Assembly (NCBI RefSeq): GCF_900079725.1
Contig: NZ_LT599032.1
Location: 1,015,656-1,079,655, forward strand
Direction: 5' to 3'
DNA length: 64,000 nucleotides
Source: an uncultured Dysgonomonas sp.
GTDB lineage: Bacteria > Bacteroidota > Bacteroidia > Bacteroidales > Dysgonomonadaceae
Shown here: one piece after another, positions 1-8,047 of the stretch
How the letters are laid out: each line of letters starts with the position of its first letter
How positions within the stretch are numbered: position 1 is the stretch's first letter
Position numbers and translations under genes: made by a program
Notes under the pieces: generated by a model
Told to the model about the DNA's origin: nothing
Database searches by the model: none
The model's input: the letters and a program-made list of their open reading frames with translations, nothing else

Positions 1-1317
1 GACCATATATTTATAGATATAGGTGATGAGCAATCTATAGAAAACGATTTGAGTACATATAGTTCGCATCTGACTAATATGAAGTTCTTTGTCAGAAACT
101 GCGATAAAAAGACCATACTGCTCATTGATGAGTTTGGCGGAGGTACTGAACCCCAGATAGGCGGGGCGATTGCCGAATCCCTACTGAAACGTTTCAACGA
201 GAAGGGTGCTTTCGGAGTAATCACCACTCACTATCAGAATCTGAAGCACTTTGCCAATGAAAACAAAGGGGTGATAAACGGGGCCATGTTATACGACCGT
301 CATCTAATGCAACCTCTGTTTACCTTATCCATAGGTAATCCGGGCAGTTCGTTTGCCATAGAGATAGCACGGAAGATAGGATTGCCGGAAGATGTAATTG
401 CCGATGCTTCGGAAATAGTAGGCAGCGATTATATCAATATGGATAAATATCTACAGGATATTGTCCGCGACAAACGTTACTGGGAAACCAAACGGCAAAG
501 TATCCGTCAAAAGGAAAAACGGCTCGAAGAAGTTACCGAGACCTACGAAACCGACCTGCTGGCTGTAGAAAAGCAACGAAAAGAAATCATCCGTCAGGCA
601 AAAACTGATGCTGAACGCATTATGTCGGAAGCAAATGCCCGGATAGAGAATACCATACGTACGATCCGTGAATCACAAGCTGATAAGGAGAAAACGAAAC
701 TGGCGCGACAAACGTTGAGTGAATTCAAATCGACACTGGATAATGAAGATAATTTCTCCGATGATAAGATTGCCCGTAAAATACAGAAGCTAAAGGACAA
801 GGAGAAAAATAAGAAACAAAAAGAAAAGGCTCCTGAAAAGCAAAAGACGCAAGCAATTACCATCGGTGATAATGTCCGTATAAAAGGGCAAACATCTATA
901 GGGCAGGTACTCGATATACAAAGAGGTAGTGCAACAGTAGCTTTCGGGATGATAAAATCGACCGCCAAACTCGACACACTGGAATATGTAAGTAAGAATC
1001 AGGTAAAGCGCGATTCGAAGAGCACACTGGTCAGTGCTGCCGTAAGTGACGATATGCGAGAAAAGAAACTCAACTTCAAACAGGATATAGATGTGCGCGG
1101 CATGCGTGGAGACGAAGCCTTACAGGCCGTTATGTACTTCATTGACGACGCCATTCTTGTCGGGGTATCCCGCGTGCGTATCCTGCATGGAACAGGCACG
1201 GGCGCACTGCGGCAAATCATACGGGATTACTTGCGTACAGTACCGGGTGTACATAATTATCAGGACGAACATGTCCAATTTGGTGGTACAGGTATTACTG
1301 TTGTAGACCTGAATTAA
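1..1317 (+). CDS. mutS2: Endonuclease MutS2 (3' part, truncated by window edge)
   Basis: The frame is open from base 1, so this is the C-terminal ~438 residues of a protein that begins outside the window. Near the start is the MutS-type Walker B segment (ILLIDEFGGGTEP), followed by a helical/coiled-coil stretch rich in K, E and R, a small beta domain (residues roughly 290-340 of the fragment) and a C-terminal Smr domain with DVRG and HGTGTGALR motifs. This order (MutS ATPase, coiled coil, Smr) is that of MutS2, which acts on branched DNA or stalled ribosomes rather than in mismatch repair. A small membrane protein starts 16 bp downstream and may be cotranscribed. Confidence 0.95.
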   Translation, partial: DHIFIDIGDEQSIENDLSTYSSHLTNMKFFVRNCDKKTILLIDEFGGGTEPQIGGAIAESLLKRFNEKGAFGVITTHYQNLKHFANENKGVINGAMLYDRHLMQPLFTLSIGNPGSSFAIEIARKIGLPEDVIADASEIVGSDYINMDKYLQDIVRDKRYWETKRQSIRQKEKRLEEVTETYETDLLAVEKQRKEIIRQAKTDAERIMSEANARIENTIRTIRESQADKEKTKLARQTLSEFKSTLDNEDNFSDDKIARKIQKLKDKEKNKKQKEKAPEKQKTQAITIGDNVRIKGQTSIGQVLDIQRGSATVAFGMIKSTAKLDTLEYVSKNQVKRDSKSTLVSAAVSDDMREKKLNFKQDIDVRGMRGDEALQAVMYFIDDAILVGVSRVRILHGTGTGALRQIIRDYLRTVPGVHNYQDEHVQFGGTGITVVDLN

Positions 1318-1333
1318 ATTAAGTTTTAAAACT

Positions 1334-1579
1334 ATGGATATAAATATTGACCCTTCCGGTGGATTTTCACTAGGTTTTGGTTATGGCGTTATAATCGCCT
1401 TACTTGTCATTGCCATACCCGTATGGTTTATCTGTTGGCGCATATTCAAAAGAAGAGCTAAACCGGAGAAGCCAAAGAGTCTTCATATAGCGGCAGCCAC
1501 AATTATTATTACGCCAATAATATACGCTATGTTAATTATCCTCTGCTATCTTGCAATAAAGCTATTGTACTTAGAATAA
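1334..1579 (+). CDS. Small two-segment membrane protein, unknown function
   Basis: 81 residues. There are two hydrophobic segments (about residues 15-37 and 52-78) separated by a short basic loop containing RRAKPEKPK, so both ends probably lie on the same side of the inner membrane. I do not recognise the family. It sits 16 bp after mutS2 and 30 bp before the propeller-protein gene, all on the same strand, which suggests one transcript. Confidence 0.7.
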   Translation: MDINIDPSGGFSLGFGYGVIIALLVIAIPVWFICWRIFKRRAKPEKPKSLHIAAATIIITPIIYAMLIILCYLAIKLLYLE

Positions 1580-1609
1580 TTATCTATCAGAAAAACAAGC
1601 CATAACATT

Positions 1610-2485
1610 ATGCAGCCACAACAAACTGAACCATCGAAAGTTACCAGTATCCTTGAAATATACGATATCACTATCGGCAGACGAACCATCGTGAAAGAGT
1701 TTCCTTATCTGATAGAAGCTCCCGATTGGACGCCTGACGGCAAACATCTGATATATAACAGCGAAGGTCTGATATATAAACTCCCTACAGATTTTTCCGG
1801 GGAGCCGGAATTAATCGACACAGGCTTCGCCACCAGATGCAACAACGACCATCTGATATCACCGGATGGAAGATTAATGGCAATCAGCCACCGCTCATTA
1901 CCCGACGGACGCCCCACAATATTCGTATTACCGGGCGATGGCGGAGAACCGAAACAGGTAACCCCTTCCCTGCCAAGCTATATGCACGGATGGAGCCCGG
2001 ATGGAAAGATGCTTACCTATTGTGCTAACCGTAACGGGGAAATGGATGTATATACAATTTCCATTGACGGAACCAATGAAACCCGCCTGACAACATCCGA
2101 AGGCCTGAATGACGGGCCTGAATATTCTCCCGATGGAGAATACATATGGTTCAACTCCGTGCGTACCGGATTGATGCAGATATGGCGGATGAAAACCAAT
2201 GGTAGTGAACAAACACAGATGACATTCGATGAAGATCGTAACTCCTGGTTTCCACACCTGTCTCCGGATGGTAAGAATGTCGTATACATCGCATACAGGA
2301 AAGGGGATCTCGAACCGCACGAACATCTCCGCTACAAACATGTAGAGATACGAATGATACCTGCAACAGGAGGTGAACCTCAGACTTTAGTCAAATTATT
2401 CGGCGGACAGGGTACTTTTAATGTAAACTCATGGGCACCGGATAGCAAGCGATTTGCCTTCGTAAGTTACAGAATAGAAGAATAA
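1610..2485 (+). CDS. TolB-like WD40/PD40 beta-propeller protein
   Basis: 291 residues with repeated PD40 (TolB-like) blades, each carrying an SPDG or TPDG turn followed by an aromatic strand ([54 protein letters not shown]). Six or so blades make up almost the whole protein. No signal peptide is visible, so it is probably cytoplasmic, unlike periplasmic TolB. Such propellers bind ligands or proteins; no catalytic domain is attached. Last gene of the apparent mutS2 transcript, followed by a hairpin at 2499-2527. Confidence 0.85.
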   Translation: MQPQQTEPSKVTSILEIYDITIGRRTIVKEFPYLIEAPDWTPDGKHLIYNSEGLIYKLPTDFSGEPELIDTGFATRCNNDHLISPDGRLMAISHRSLPDGRPTIFVLPGDGGEPKQVTPSLPSYMHGWSPDGKMLTYCANRNGEMDVYTISIDGTNETRLTTSEGLNDGPEYSPDGEYIWFNSVRTGLMQIWRMKTNGSEQTQMTFDEDRNSWFPHLSPDGKNVVYIAYRKGDLEPHEHLRYKHVEIRMIPATGGEPQTLVKLFGGQGTFNVNSWAPDSKRFAFVSYRIEE

Positions 2486-2498
2486 GATTTATAGAGAA

Positions 2499-2527
2499 GA
2501 AAGCATGGACTCTACTGCCATGCTTTC
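2499..2527. terminator. Bidirectional terminator hairpin
   Basis: Perfect 10-bp arms GAAAGCATGG and CCATGCTTTC with a 9-nt loop, placed between the convergent ends of the propeller gene and tdh. Confidence 0.7.
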
Positions 2528-2542
2528 CAACTTTTACTATTC

Positions 2543-3502
2543 TTATATCAAATGTACTTCCCTCTCTTTGAGTACATTTATCATATCAGCGGTCATCTTC
2601 TCCAGATCGTATTCCGGTTTCCAGTCCCATTCCTGACGGGCACAGGTATCATCCAGAGAGTTGGGCCATGAATCGGCAATCGCCTGCTTCAATGGGTCTA
2701 CATCATATTCCATTTCAAAATCGGGATAATGCTGTTTAATAGCCTTATACAGCATCTCAGGATCGAAGCTCATTGCTGCTATATTGAACGAATTGCGATG
2801 TATCAATCTATCAGGATTAGCCTCCATAATGTTAATAGCTGCGTTCAGTGCATCGGGCATATACATCATATCCATAAAAGTTCCGGCCTTAAGCGGACAG
2901 ATAAACTTCTCCTCTTTCACCGCATTATAGTATATCTCTACGGCATAGTCGGTAGTTCCACCGCCCGGGTGGGTAAGGTTGGATATAATACCGGGGAAAC
3001 GAACCGAACGGGTATCCACTCCCCAGCGGTCATGGTAATAATCGCTAAGTAGTTCGCCCATCACTTTGGTTATCCCATATACGGTTTTCGGACGCTGAAC
3101 TGTATCCTGCGGTGTTTTATCCTTTGGAGTATTAGGGCCGAATGCGCCGATAGAACTTGGAGTAAATACTGCACAATTGAACTCTCTGGCCACATCGAGA
3201 CAGTTCATCAGGCTGCCTACACCTACATCCCATCCCAATTTAGGATTTTTCTCGGCTGTCGCAGACAATATAGCCGCCAGATTGTAAATAGTATCTATCT
3301 TGTATTTCTTTACAACATCTGCAATTTGGTTTATATCGGTTGCATCTATCTCCACTGTCGGTCCCCAATCGAAGAAACCATCGGGGTAAGGCGGCTTGTA
3401 ATATCCGCAGATTACATTACTGTCTCCATAAATCGAGCGCAACCTAATACTCAATTCCGAGCCTATCTGACCCGTACTACCTACTATAAGAATGTTCTTC
3501 AT
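2543..3502 (-). CDS. tdh: L-threonine 3-dehydrogenase, SDR type
   Basis: 319-residue extended short-chain dehydrogenase. It has an N-terminal NAD-binding motif GSTGQIG (residues 8-14) and the catalytic YxxxK pair at Y142/K146 in VYGITK. The close match in layout is the SDR-type L-threonine dehydrogenase, which oxidises threonine to 2-amino-3-ketobutyrate. Its gene starts 3 bp after the kbl stop, so the two enzymes form one operon: Kbl then cleaves the product with CoA to glycine and acetyl-CoA. The pairing is the main reason for choosing threonine dehydrogenase over a generic UDP-sugar epimerase. Confidence 0.88.
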   Translation of the reverse strand: MKNILIVGSTGQIGSELSIRLRSIYGDSNVICGYYKPPYPDGFFDWGPTVEIDATDINQIADVVKKYKIDTIYNLAAILSATAEKNPKLGWDVGVGSLMNCLDVAREFNCAVFTPSSIGAFGPNTPKDKTPQDTVQRPKTVYGITKVMGELLSDYYHDRWGVDTRSVRFPGIISNLTHPGGGTTDYAVEIYYNAVKEEKFICPLKAGTFMDMMYMPDALNAAINIMEANPDRLIHRNSFNIAAMSFDPEMLYKAIKQHYPDFEMEYDVDPLKQAIADSWPNSLDDTCARQEWDWKPEYDLEKMTADMINVLKEREVHLI

Positions 3503-3505
3503 CGT

Positions 3506-4702
3506 TTATTTAATTACACCTAGTTCTTTTCCTGTTTTTGTGAAAGCTGTTATACATTTGTCGAGATGTTCTTTCTCATGTCCGGCCGATATTTGTACAC
3601 GGATACGCGCTAAGTCTTTAGGTACTACCGGATAATAAAATCCTGTAACATAAATACCCTCATCCAATAACCGGGCGGCCATATCCTGCGATAACTTCGC
3701 ATCGTACAGCATTACTGCACAGATGGAGGATTGCGTAGGTTTGATGTCAAAACCTGCCGCTTTCATCTTTTCCACGAAGTAGTCTGTATTGGCATGCAAT
3801 TTATCCTGTAATTCATTCGTGCGTTCCATCATCTCGAACATCTTAATCCCTGCCGCAGTGATTGCCGGAGGTAAGGAGTTTGAGAACAGATAAGGGCGTG
3901 AACGCTGGCGAAGCATGTCTATTATCTCTTTCTTACCTGTTGTGAATCCGCCGATAGCTCCCCCAAAGGATTTCCCTAATGTACCTGTAATGATCTCAAC
4001 TTTACCACGCAGATTAAACAATTCGGTAGTTCCACGGCCGGTTTTACCGACTACACCTGCCGAATGTGATTCGTCTATCATTATCATGGCATCGTATTTC
4101 TGTGCCAGTTCGTATATCTTATCCATCGGGGCCACATTGCCGTCCATAGAGAATACACCATCTGTCACTATCAGCCGGAAACGTTGCGACTGTGCCAGTT
4201 TCAACTGTTTTTCGAGGTCTTCCATATCCGCATTTGCATAACGGTAACGGACTGCTTTGCAGAGGCGCACACCATCTATTATAGAAGCATGGTTCAACGA
4301 ATCGGAAATAATGGCGTCCTGATCGCTCAACAACGGTTCGAATACACCGCCATTAGCATCAAAACAGGCCGCATACAAGATAGAGTCTTCCATGCCGAAG
4401 AACTTGGCAATAGCTGCTTCCAACTGTTTATGTAAATCCTGTGTACCACAGATAAACCTTACGGAAGACATGCCAAACCCGCGTGAATCCATGGCCTCTT
4501 TAGCAGCTTCGATTAGCTCCTTATTGTCTGATAATCCAAGATAATTATTGGCACAGAAATTCAAGACTTCTTGTCCGGTGCTTACACGTATAGATGCCCC
4601 CTGTGGAGATACTATTATACGTTCGTTTTTGTACAGCCCTGCCGATTGTATATCGGTCAGTTCATTTTGAAGATACTTTTGAAAGCTAGAGTAGGTATTC
4701 AT
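3506..4702 (-). CDS. kbl: Glycine C-acetyltransferase (2-amino-3-ketobutyrate CoA ligase)
   Basis: 398 residues, the usual length of the family. Fold type I PLP enzyme of the alpha-oxoamine synthase group: NNYLGLSDN near residue 52, MIDESHSAG with the PLP-contacting Asp (residues 208-216) and the Schiff-base lysine K244 in TGTLGKSFGG. It catalyses 2-amino-3-ketobutyrate + CoA to glycine + acetyl-CoA. First gene of the kbl-tdh operon on the minus strand. Confidence 0.95.
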   Translation of the reverse strand: MNTYSSFQKYLQNELTDIQSAGLYKNERIIVSPQGASIRVSTGQEVLNFCANNYLGLSDNKELIEAAKEAMDSRGFGMSSVRFICGTQDLHKQLEAAIAKFFGMEDSILYAACFDANGGVFEPLLSDQDAIISDSLNHASIIDGVRLCKAVRYRYANADMEDLEKQLKLAQSQRFRLIVTDGVFSMDGNVAPMDKIYELAQKYDAMIMIDESHSAGVVGKTGRGTTELFNLRGKVEIITGTLGKSFGGAIGGFTTGKKEIIDMLRQRSRPYLFSNSLPPAITAAGIKMFEMMERTNELQDKLHANTDYFVEKMKAAGFDIKPTQSSICAVMLYDAKLSQDMAARLLDEGIYVTGFYYPVVPKDLARIRVQISAGHEKEHLDKCITAFTKTGKELGVIK

Positions 4703-5166
4703 AGTCTTAATTTTTAACGTAAAGGTAATAAAATGTCAACTGATAGAATAAATATTAATTGGAAATATTTTTCAAAATAAAAGAAATAAAATCCTTCAAA
4801 AATGAAATGACAAAAGTATCCCAACTAAATCTAAAATACAGTATCGTAATAATCAAAAAAGGTAACAAAAGTAACACTTTTACAAATTGTACAGCCCTGT
4901 TACATTTCTGCACAAAACCTGCAATCACCTGATAAATAACCAATTTTTAATTTATTAATAAAAAAAGTAACAAAAGTAACAGATTATACACACTTTTTCA
5001 TTCCTTACTTTTTATCTTTGACTATTCAAGATCATTATCTATTCTTAGATATAGATAAATTTTTATAAAAAGAATGCTAAGTTTGCCCGTTTTCAATCAT
5101 AATGAATCCGCTACTGCATATATTCATAGTATAGTATATATACGATTAATGTCTAAAAATATAATT
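4703..5166. other. Intergenic region between kbl and the glycerophosphodiesterase gene
   Basis: AT-rich, divergent-gene spacer. It contains two copies of the word GTAACAAAAGTAAC (about 4862-4880 and 4965-4981), also found in other gaps of this window, and a -7 box at 5013-5020. A 62-codon minus-strand frame (4755-4943) is built on these repeats and is not believed. Confidence 0.6.
5013..5020 (+). promoter_or_regulatory. Candidate -7 box for the glycerophosphodiesterase gene
   Basis: TATCTTTG matches the Bacteroidota -7 consensus TAnnTTTG; no clear -33 TTTG was found at the ideal distance. Implies a leader of about 140 nt. Confidence 0.45.
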
Positions 5167-6201
5167 ATGAAAAAGTTATTGTTCTTATTTTTTATTTTAT
5201 TCTCAAGCCAAACGGTCATGTATTCACAATCGTCAACAGAACTATTAGTATTAGATAATTACCTGATTAAAAATAATAAAAGAGGTGTAAAGGTTGGAAA
5301 ATTTAATATTCCGGCCGGAGAAAAAATCTCCTTGGTAAAAGATGAGGCTAACCTGTTTGTATTGAGTGAAGACGGACATTTGTTGATTAAAAAAAATGCC
5401 ACAATCACAAAATCCACTCCGTGGCGATTCGAAATCACGGTAAAAACCAAAGACGGAGAGAAAACCTTCGAACTGGTCAGAGATGACTTTATCCGAAACA
5501 AGGTTATCGCACACCGTGGAGCATGGAAAAACCATGACGCCAGCCAGAACTCATTGAAGTCATTGAAAAAAGCGATAGAAATAGGCTGCGAAGGCTCTGA
5601 ATTCGATGTATGGCTATCATCTGATAATAAGGTTATCCTCTCACACGATCCCGAAATAGGAGGAAAAAAAGTGGAAGAAACCACAGCGGACGAATTATTC
5701 AAAATAGAATTGAAAGACGGAGACAAGCTGCCAAGCCTCGAAGAATATATCAAATGTATTAAAGAACAAAATAAGACTCGCCTGGTACTGGAAGTCAAGG
5801 CCTCACAAAAAGGAAAAGAACGTTGCGAAGCCGTTGCCGATTCGGCTGTCCGTATAGTACATCGTATGAATGCGCAGGCATGGACCGATTATATAACATT
5901 CAGCTTCGATGCGGCAAAACGCATCAGGGAGCTAGACCCAACTGCTAAGATTCTTTATCTGGAAGCTGATAAAACGCTCGAAGAACTGAAAGCGGAAAGA
6001 ATGTCGGGTATAGACTATCATTACAGTAATTTTATTAAAGATACGGATTTAGCAAAGAAAGCAAAATCCATAGGTTTGTTAACCAATGCATGGACAGTAA
6101 ACAAGGTTGAAGATATGCAGACAATGCTCGATCAGAATATCGATTACATTACCACTGACGAACCGGAAATTCTTCTGGAAATACTGGACGCTAAAAAATA
6201 A
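5167..6201 (+). CDS. Secreted glycerophosphodiester phosphodiesterase
   Basis: 344 residues from the chosen ATG. An ATG 31 codons upstream is in frame, but the internal start gives a clean signal peptide (MKKLLFLFFILFSSQ) and is preferred. After a ~90-residue N-terminal beta-rich segment comes a GDPD TIM-barrel with the full catalytic pattern: H116-R117 (HRGAW), E145 and D147 (GSEFDVW) and H160 (SHDP). It should hydrolyse glycerophosphodiesters to glycerol 3-phosphate and alcohol in the periplasm. Monocistronic: own promoter and a strong terminator at 6222-6256. Confidence 0.9.
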   Translation: MKKLLFLFFILFSSQTVMYSQSSTELLVLDNYLIKNNKRGVKVGKFNIPAGEKISLVKDEANLFVLSEDGHLLIKKNATITKSTPWRFEITVKTKDGEKTFELVRDDFIRNKVIAHRGAWKNHDASQNSLKSLKKAIEIGCEGSEFDVWLSSDNKVILSHDPEIGGKKVEETTADELFKIELKDGDKLPSLEEYIKCIKEQNKTRLVLEVKASQKGKERCEAVADSAVRIVHRMNAQAWTDYITFSFDAAKRIRELDPTAKILYLEADKTLEELKAERMSGIDYHYSNFIKDTDLAKKAKSIGLLTNAWTVNKVEDMQTMLDQNIDYITTDEPEILLEILDAKK

Positions 6202-6221
6202 AAGATACAATTAAAAACAGG

Positions 6222-6256
6222 AAGCGCTGAGAATCAAACATTTCAGCGCTTTTTTA
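6222..6256 (+). terminator. Rho-independent terminator
   Basis: Arms AAGCGCTGA and TCAGCGCTT followed by a run of T, 20 bp after the glycerophosphodiesterase stop. Confidence 0.85.
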
Positions 6257-6344
6257 TTTTCCATAAAGAAAAAACAGGAGTCTTATTATGGAATATATAC
6301 TATATATCCCTCTATATAATGTAACCGATAAAACTTAGATTATT

Positions 6345-6671
6345 ATGAGTAAGACTGTAATATATCCTATCTGCCTGATATCGATGATAGCTTCCGCTAT
6401 ATTCTATCAATTTAAAGGTAATCCCAGAGATAAATATAAGAATAACACCGAAGTATCAGCTCGATCCGAAGAACGACGGGAAGACCAATCCTTTACATCG
6501 GTAATTTATAATGACGCTGTACCAACCATACTGTCGGTTATGGCGATAGCCAAACCGCTACTAGCCGGACAGGGACCGTTTTCGGTAAGCCTGGATAACG
6601 AAATATGGTATATCAGTGGGACAAAAGGCGATATAGTAAAAGTCAGCAAAGCCACAGGAGAAGTATTATGA
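6345..6671 (+). CDS. NTF2-fold immunity-like protein with N-terminal membrane anchor
   Basis: 108 residues. An N-terminal hydrophobic segment (residues 5-22) is followed by a polar linker and a C-terminal half resembling the NTF2-fold immunity family, which typically ends in a pattern like Pf.V.l...W.I.GT.....v...tGevl; here PFSVSLDNEIWYISGT and a final ATGEVL. Family members neutralise polymorphic toxins or appear as solitary proteins. No toxin gene lies nearby. The family call rests on this C-terminal pattern only. Confidence 0.55.
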   Translation: MSKTVIYPICLISMIASAIFYQFKGNPRDKYKNNTEVSARSEERREDQSFTSVIYNDAVPTILSVMAIAKPLLAGQGPFSVSLDNEIWYISGTKGDIVKVSKATGEVL

Positions 6672-6792
6672 TATATCCGCCAATAGATAATATCTGAAAA
6701 TATAAGGCTGCCCCCTTAGCCTCCCGGCTTGGTTAGGTAATGAATATCTCTCAATTCTTCGTTCATTATTTGTAGCTAAGTCGGGATTAAAC

Positions 6793-6823
6793 AAGAAAGT
6801 CCGGTTTAATGCCGGGCTTTCTT
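6793..6823 (-). terminator. Terminator of the EP-linker lipoprotein gene
   Basis: Arms AAGAAAGTCCGG and CCGGGCTTTCTT with a 7-nt loop, directly after the stop of the minus-strand gene; could also act on the plus strand for the immunity-like gene. Confidence 0.8.
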
Positions 6824-6826
6824 ATA

Positions 6827-7780
6827 TTATTTCTTTTCTTTTCCGAAATGGGAGAACTTAGATACAAAATCATCCGGAATACGTTCTCCGTTAACCGTTC
6901 CGGAAAGTGTCGCCGTACTTAACATATTATTCTCATCGAGTGTGTACTCATATGCGATATCAGCATAATCCGGCTCACCTCCATTTCTTTCCGTTTTCTT
7001 TATAATAGTCCGCGATACATTATTCACGCTAGCCTTTCCTAGATATTTAGCCGACAGGAAAGGCAGACTGGACATAAACCAGCATCCTCCCCTGCTCTTT
7101 ATACTTATTGTATTCAGAGGCATTTCATACACATAGCTTGCCGACTTAATATATGTAGTCTTGTCATATGTATATATATGATGATAACCCGCCGATGAGG
7201 TTACTTCGGTTATATTGCCGTCTGTAATCACATATTCCTCGGCATATGACAGGGAGTTATTATTCCCACTGTAATCATAATGATCCATATTGGTCATATA
7301 GCCTTCTGCATTATATTTACAGACCGTGGAATCGTTCCATGTTCTTTCATTCGAAATCAATTCGCCATCCCTAAATTTCTCTGTATTGGTCACATGCAGG
7401 GCATAATCTATCTGCTTATTCTCATTCAGGTAAATCAGCAGGCTATCTGATGTCCGGCTTGTCGCGGAAGAACTCCTCACGCGGGCAAATGAGAAAAATT
7501 TGTCTTTATAGTCAACCTTAATATAGTCCCCCCCATCATTATCTATTACTATTATAGAGTCTGCATCATTATATGTCAGTACAAAATCGTTACGGGACTG
7601 CATCGACTGAATTTTATATTCCGGATAGTCTACACTTTCCAGTAACCAGTAATATTCCGGTTCGGGCTCTGGTTCCGGTTCGGGTTCCCTTTCATGATAA
7701 AGCATTATATCTTCGCCACACGAAGAAAATATAACAATGACCGATAAAATATAGATAATGTAGTGTGTAAAGATCTTCAT
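6827..7780 (-). CDS. Surface or periplasmic lipoprotein with EP-repeat linker
   Basis: 317 residues. The signal peptide ends in a lipobox-like FSSCGE, so it is probably a lipoprotein. A short tether of alternating Glu-Pro follows (residues about 33-41), then a domain of short beta strands with many Tyr/Asn/Asp turns, in the style of the large Bacteroidota DUF4595-like lipoprotein group; I cannot name the family with certainty. It stands alone between a -7 box at 7905-7912 and a terminator at 6793-6823. The EP tether is encoded by a short tandem repeat of the sense GAACCG/GAGCC type. Confidence 0.75.
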   Translation of the reverse strand: MKIFTHYIIYILSVIVIFSSCGEDIMLYHEREPEPEPEPEPEYYWLLESVDYPEYKIQSMQSRNDFVLTYNDADSIIVIDNDGGDYIKVDYKDKFFSFARVRSSSATSRTSDSLLIYLNENKQIDYALHVTNTEKFRDGELISNERTWNDSTVCKYNAEGYMTNMDHYDYSGNNNSLSYAEEYVITDGNITEVTSSAGYHHIYTYDKTTYIKSASYVYEMPLNTISIKSRGGCWFMSSLPFLSAKYLGKASVNNVSRTIIKKTERNGGEPDYADIAYEYTLDENNMLSTATLSGTVNGERIPDDFVSKFSHFGKEKK

Positions 7781-7904
7781 TTTTTAATATCAATGATAGT
7801 GTTTAATATAGGCGTTAATAACATTAAGTACTCTTGAGTAATCCGGCAGAATCAAAAGAAATCCTGCTCTACCCCTGCTAGTTAAGACGTGCATTTTAAA
7901 TGCT

Positions 7905-7912
7905 CAAAGATA
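7905..7912 (-). promoter_or_regulatory. Candidate -7 box for the EP-linker lipoprotein gene
   Basis: Minus-strand TATCTTTG, 125 bp upstream of the start codon. Confidence 0.4.
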
Positions 7913-8047
7913 ATACATTATCCCCAATTAAAGATACCTCTGCTATAAAACATCACACCAAACAAATGCTTTTCACTGCCATAATTCCGTTTGTCTATCG
8001 TATAATTCATATCTTTATTGCCTAAACTATAAAATATTATAAAATAT

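Noticed and set aside
4755..4943. 62-codon minus-strand frame
   Set aside because: Built on the GTAAC word repeats in an AT-rich gap; no start context or family.
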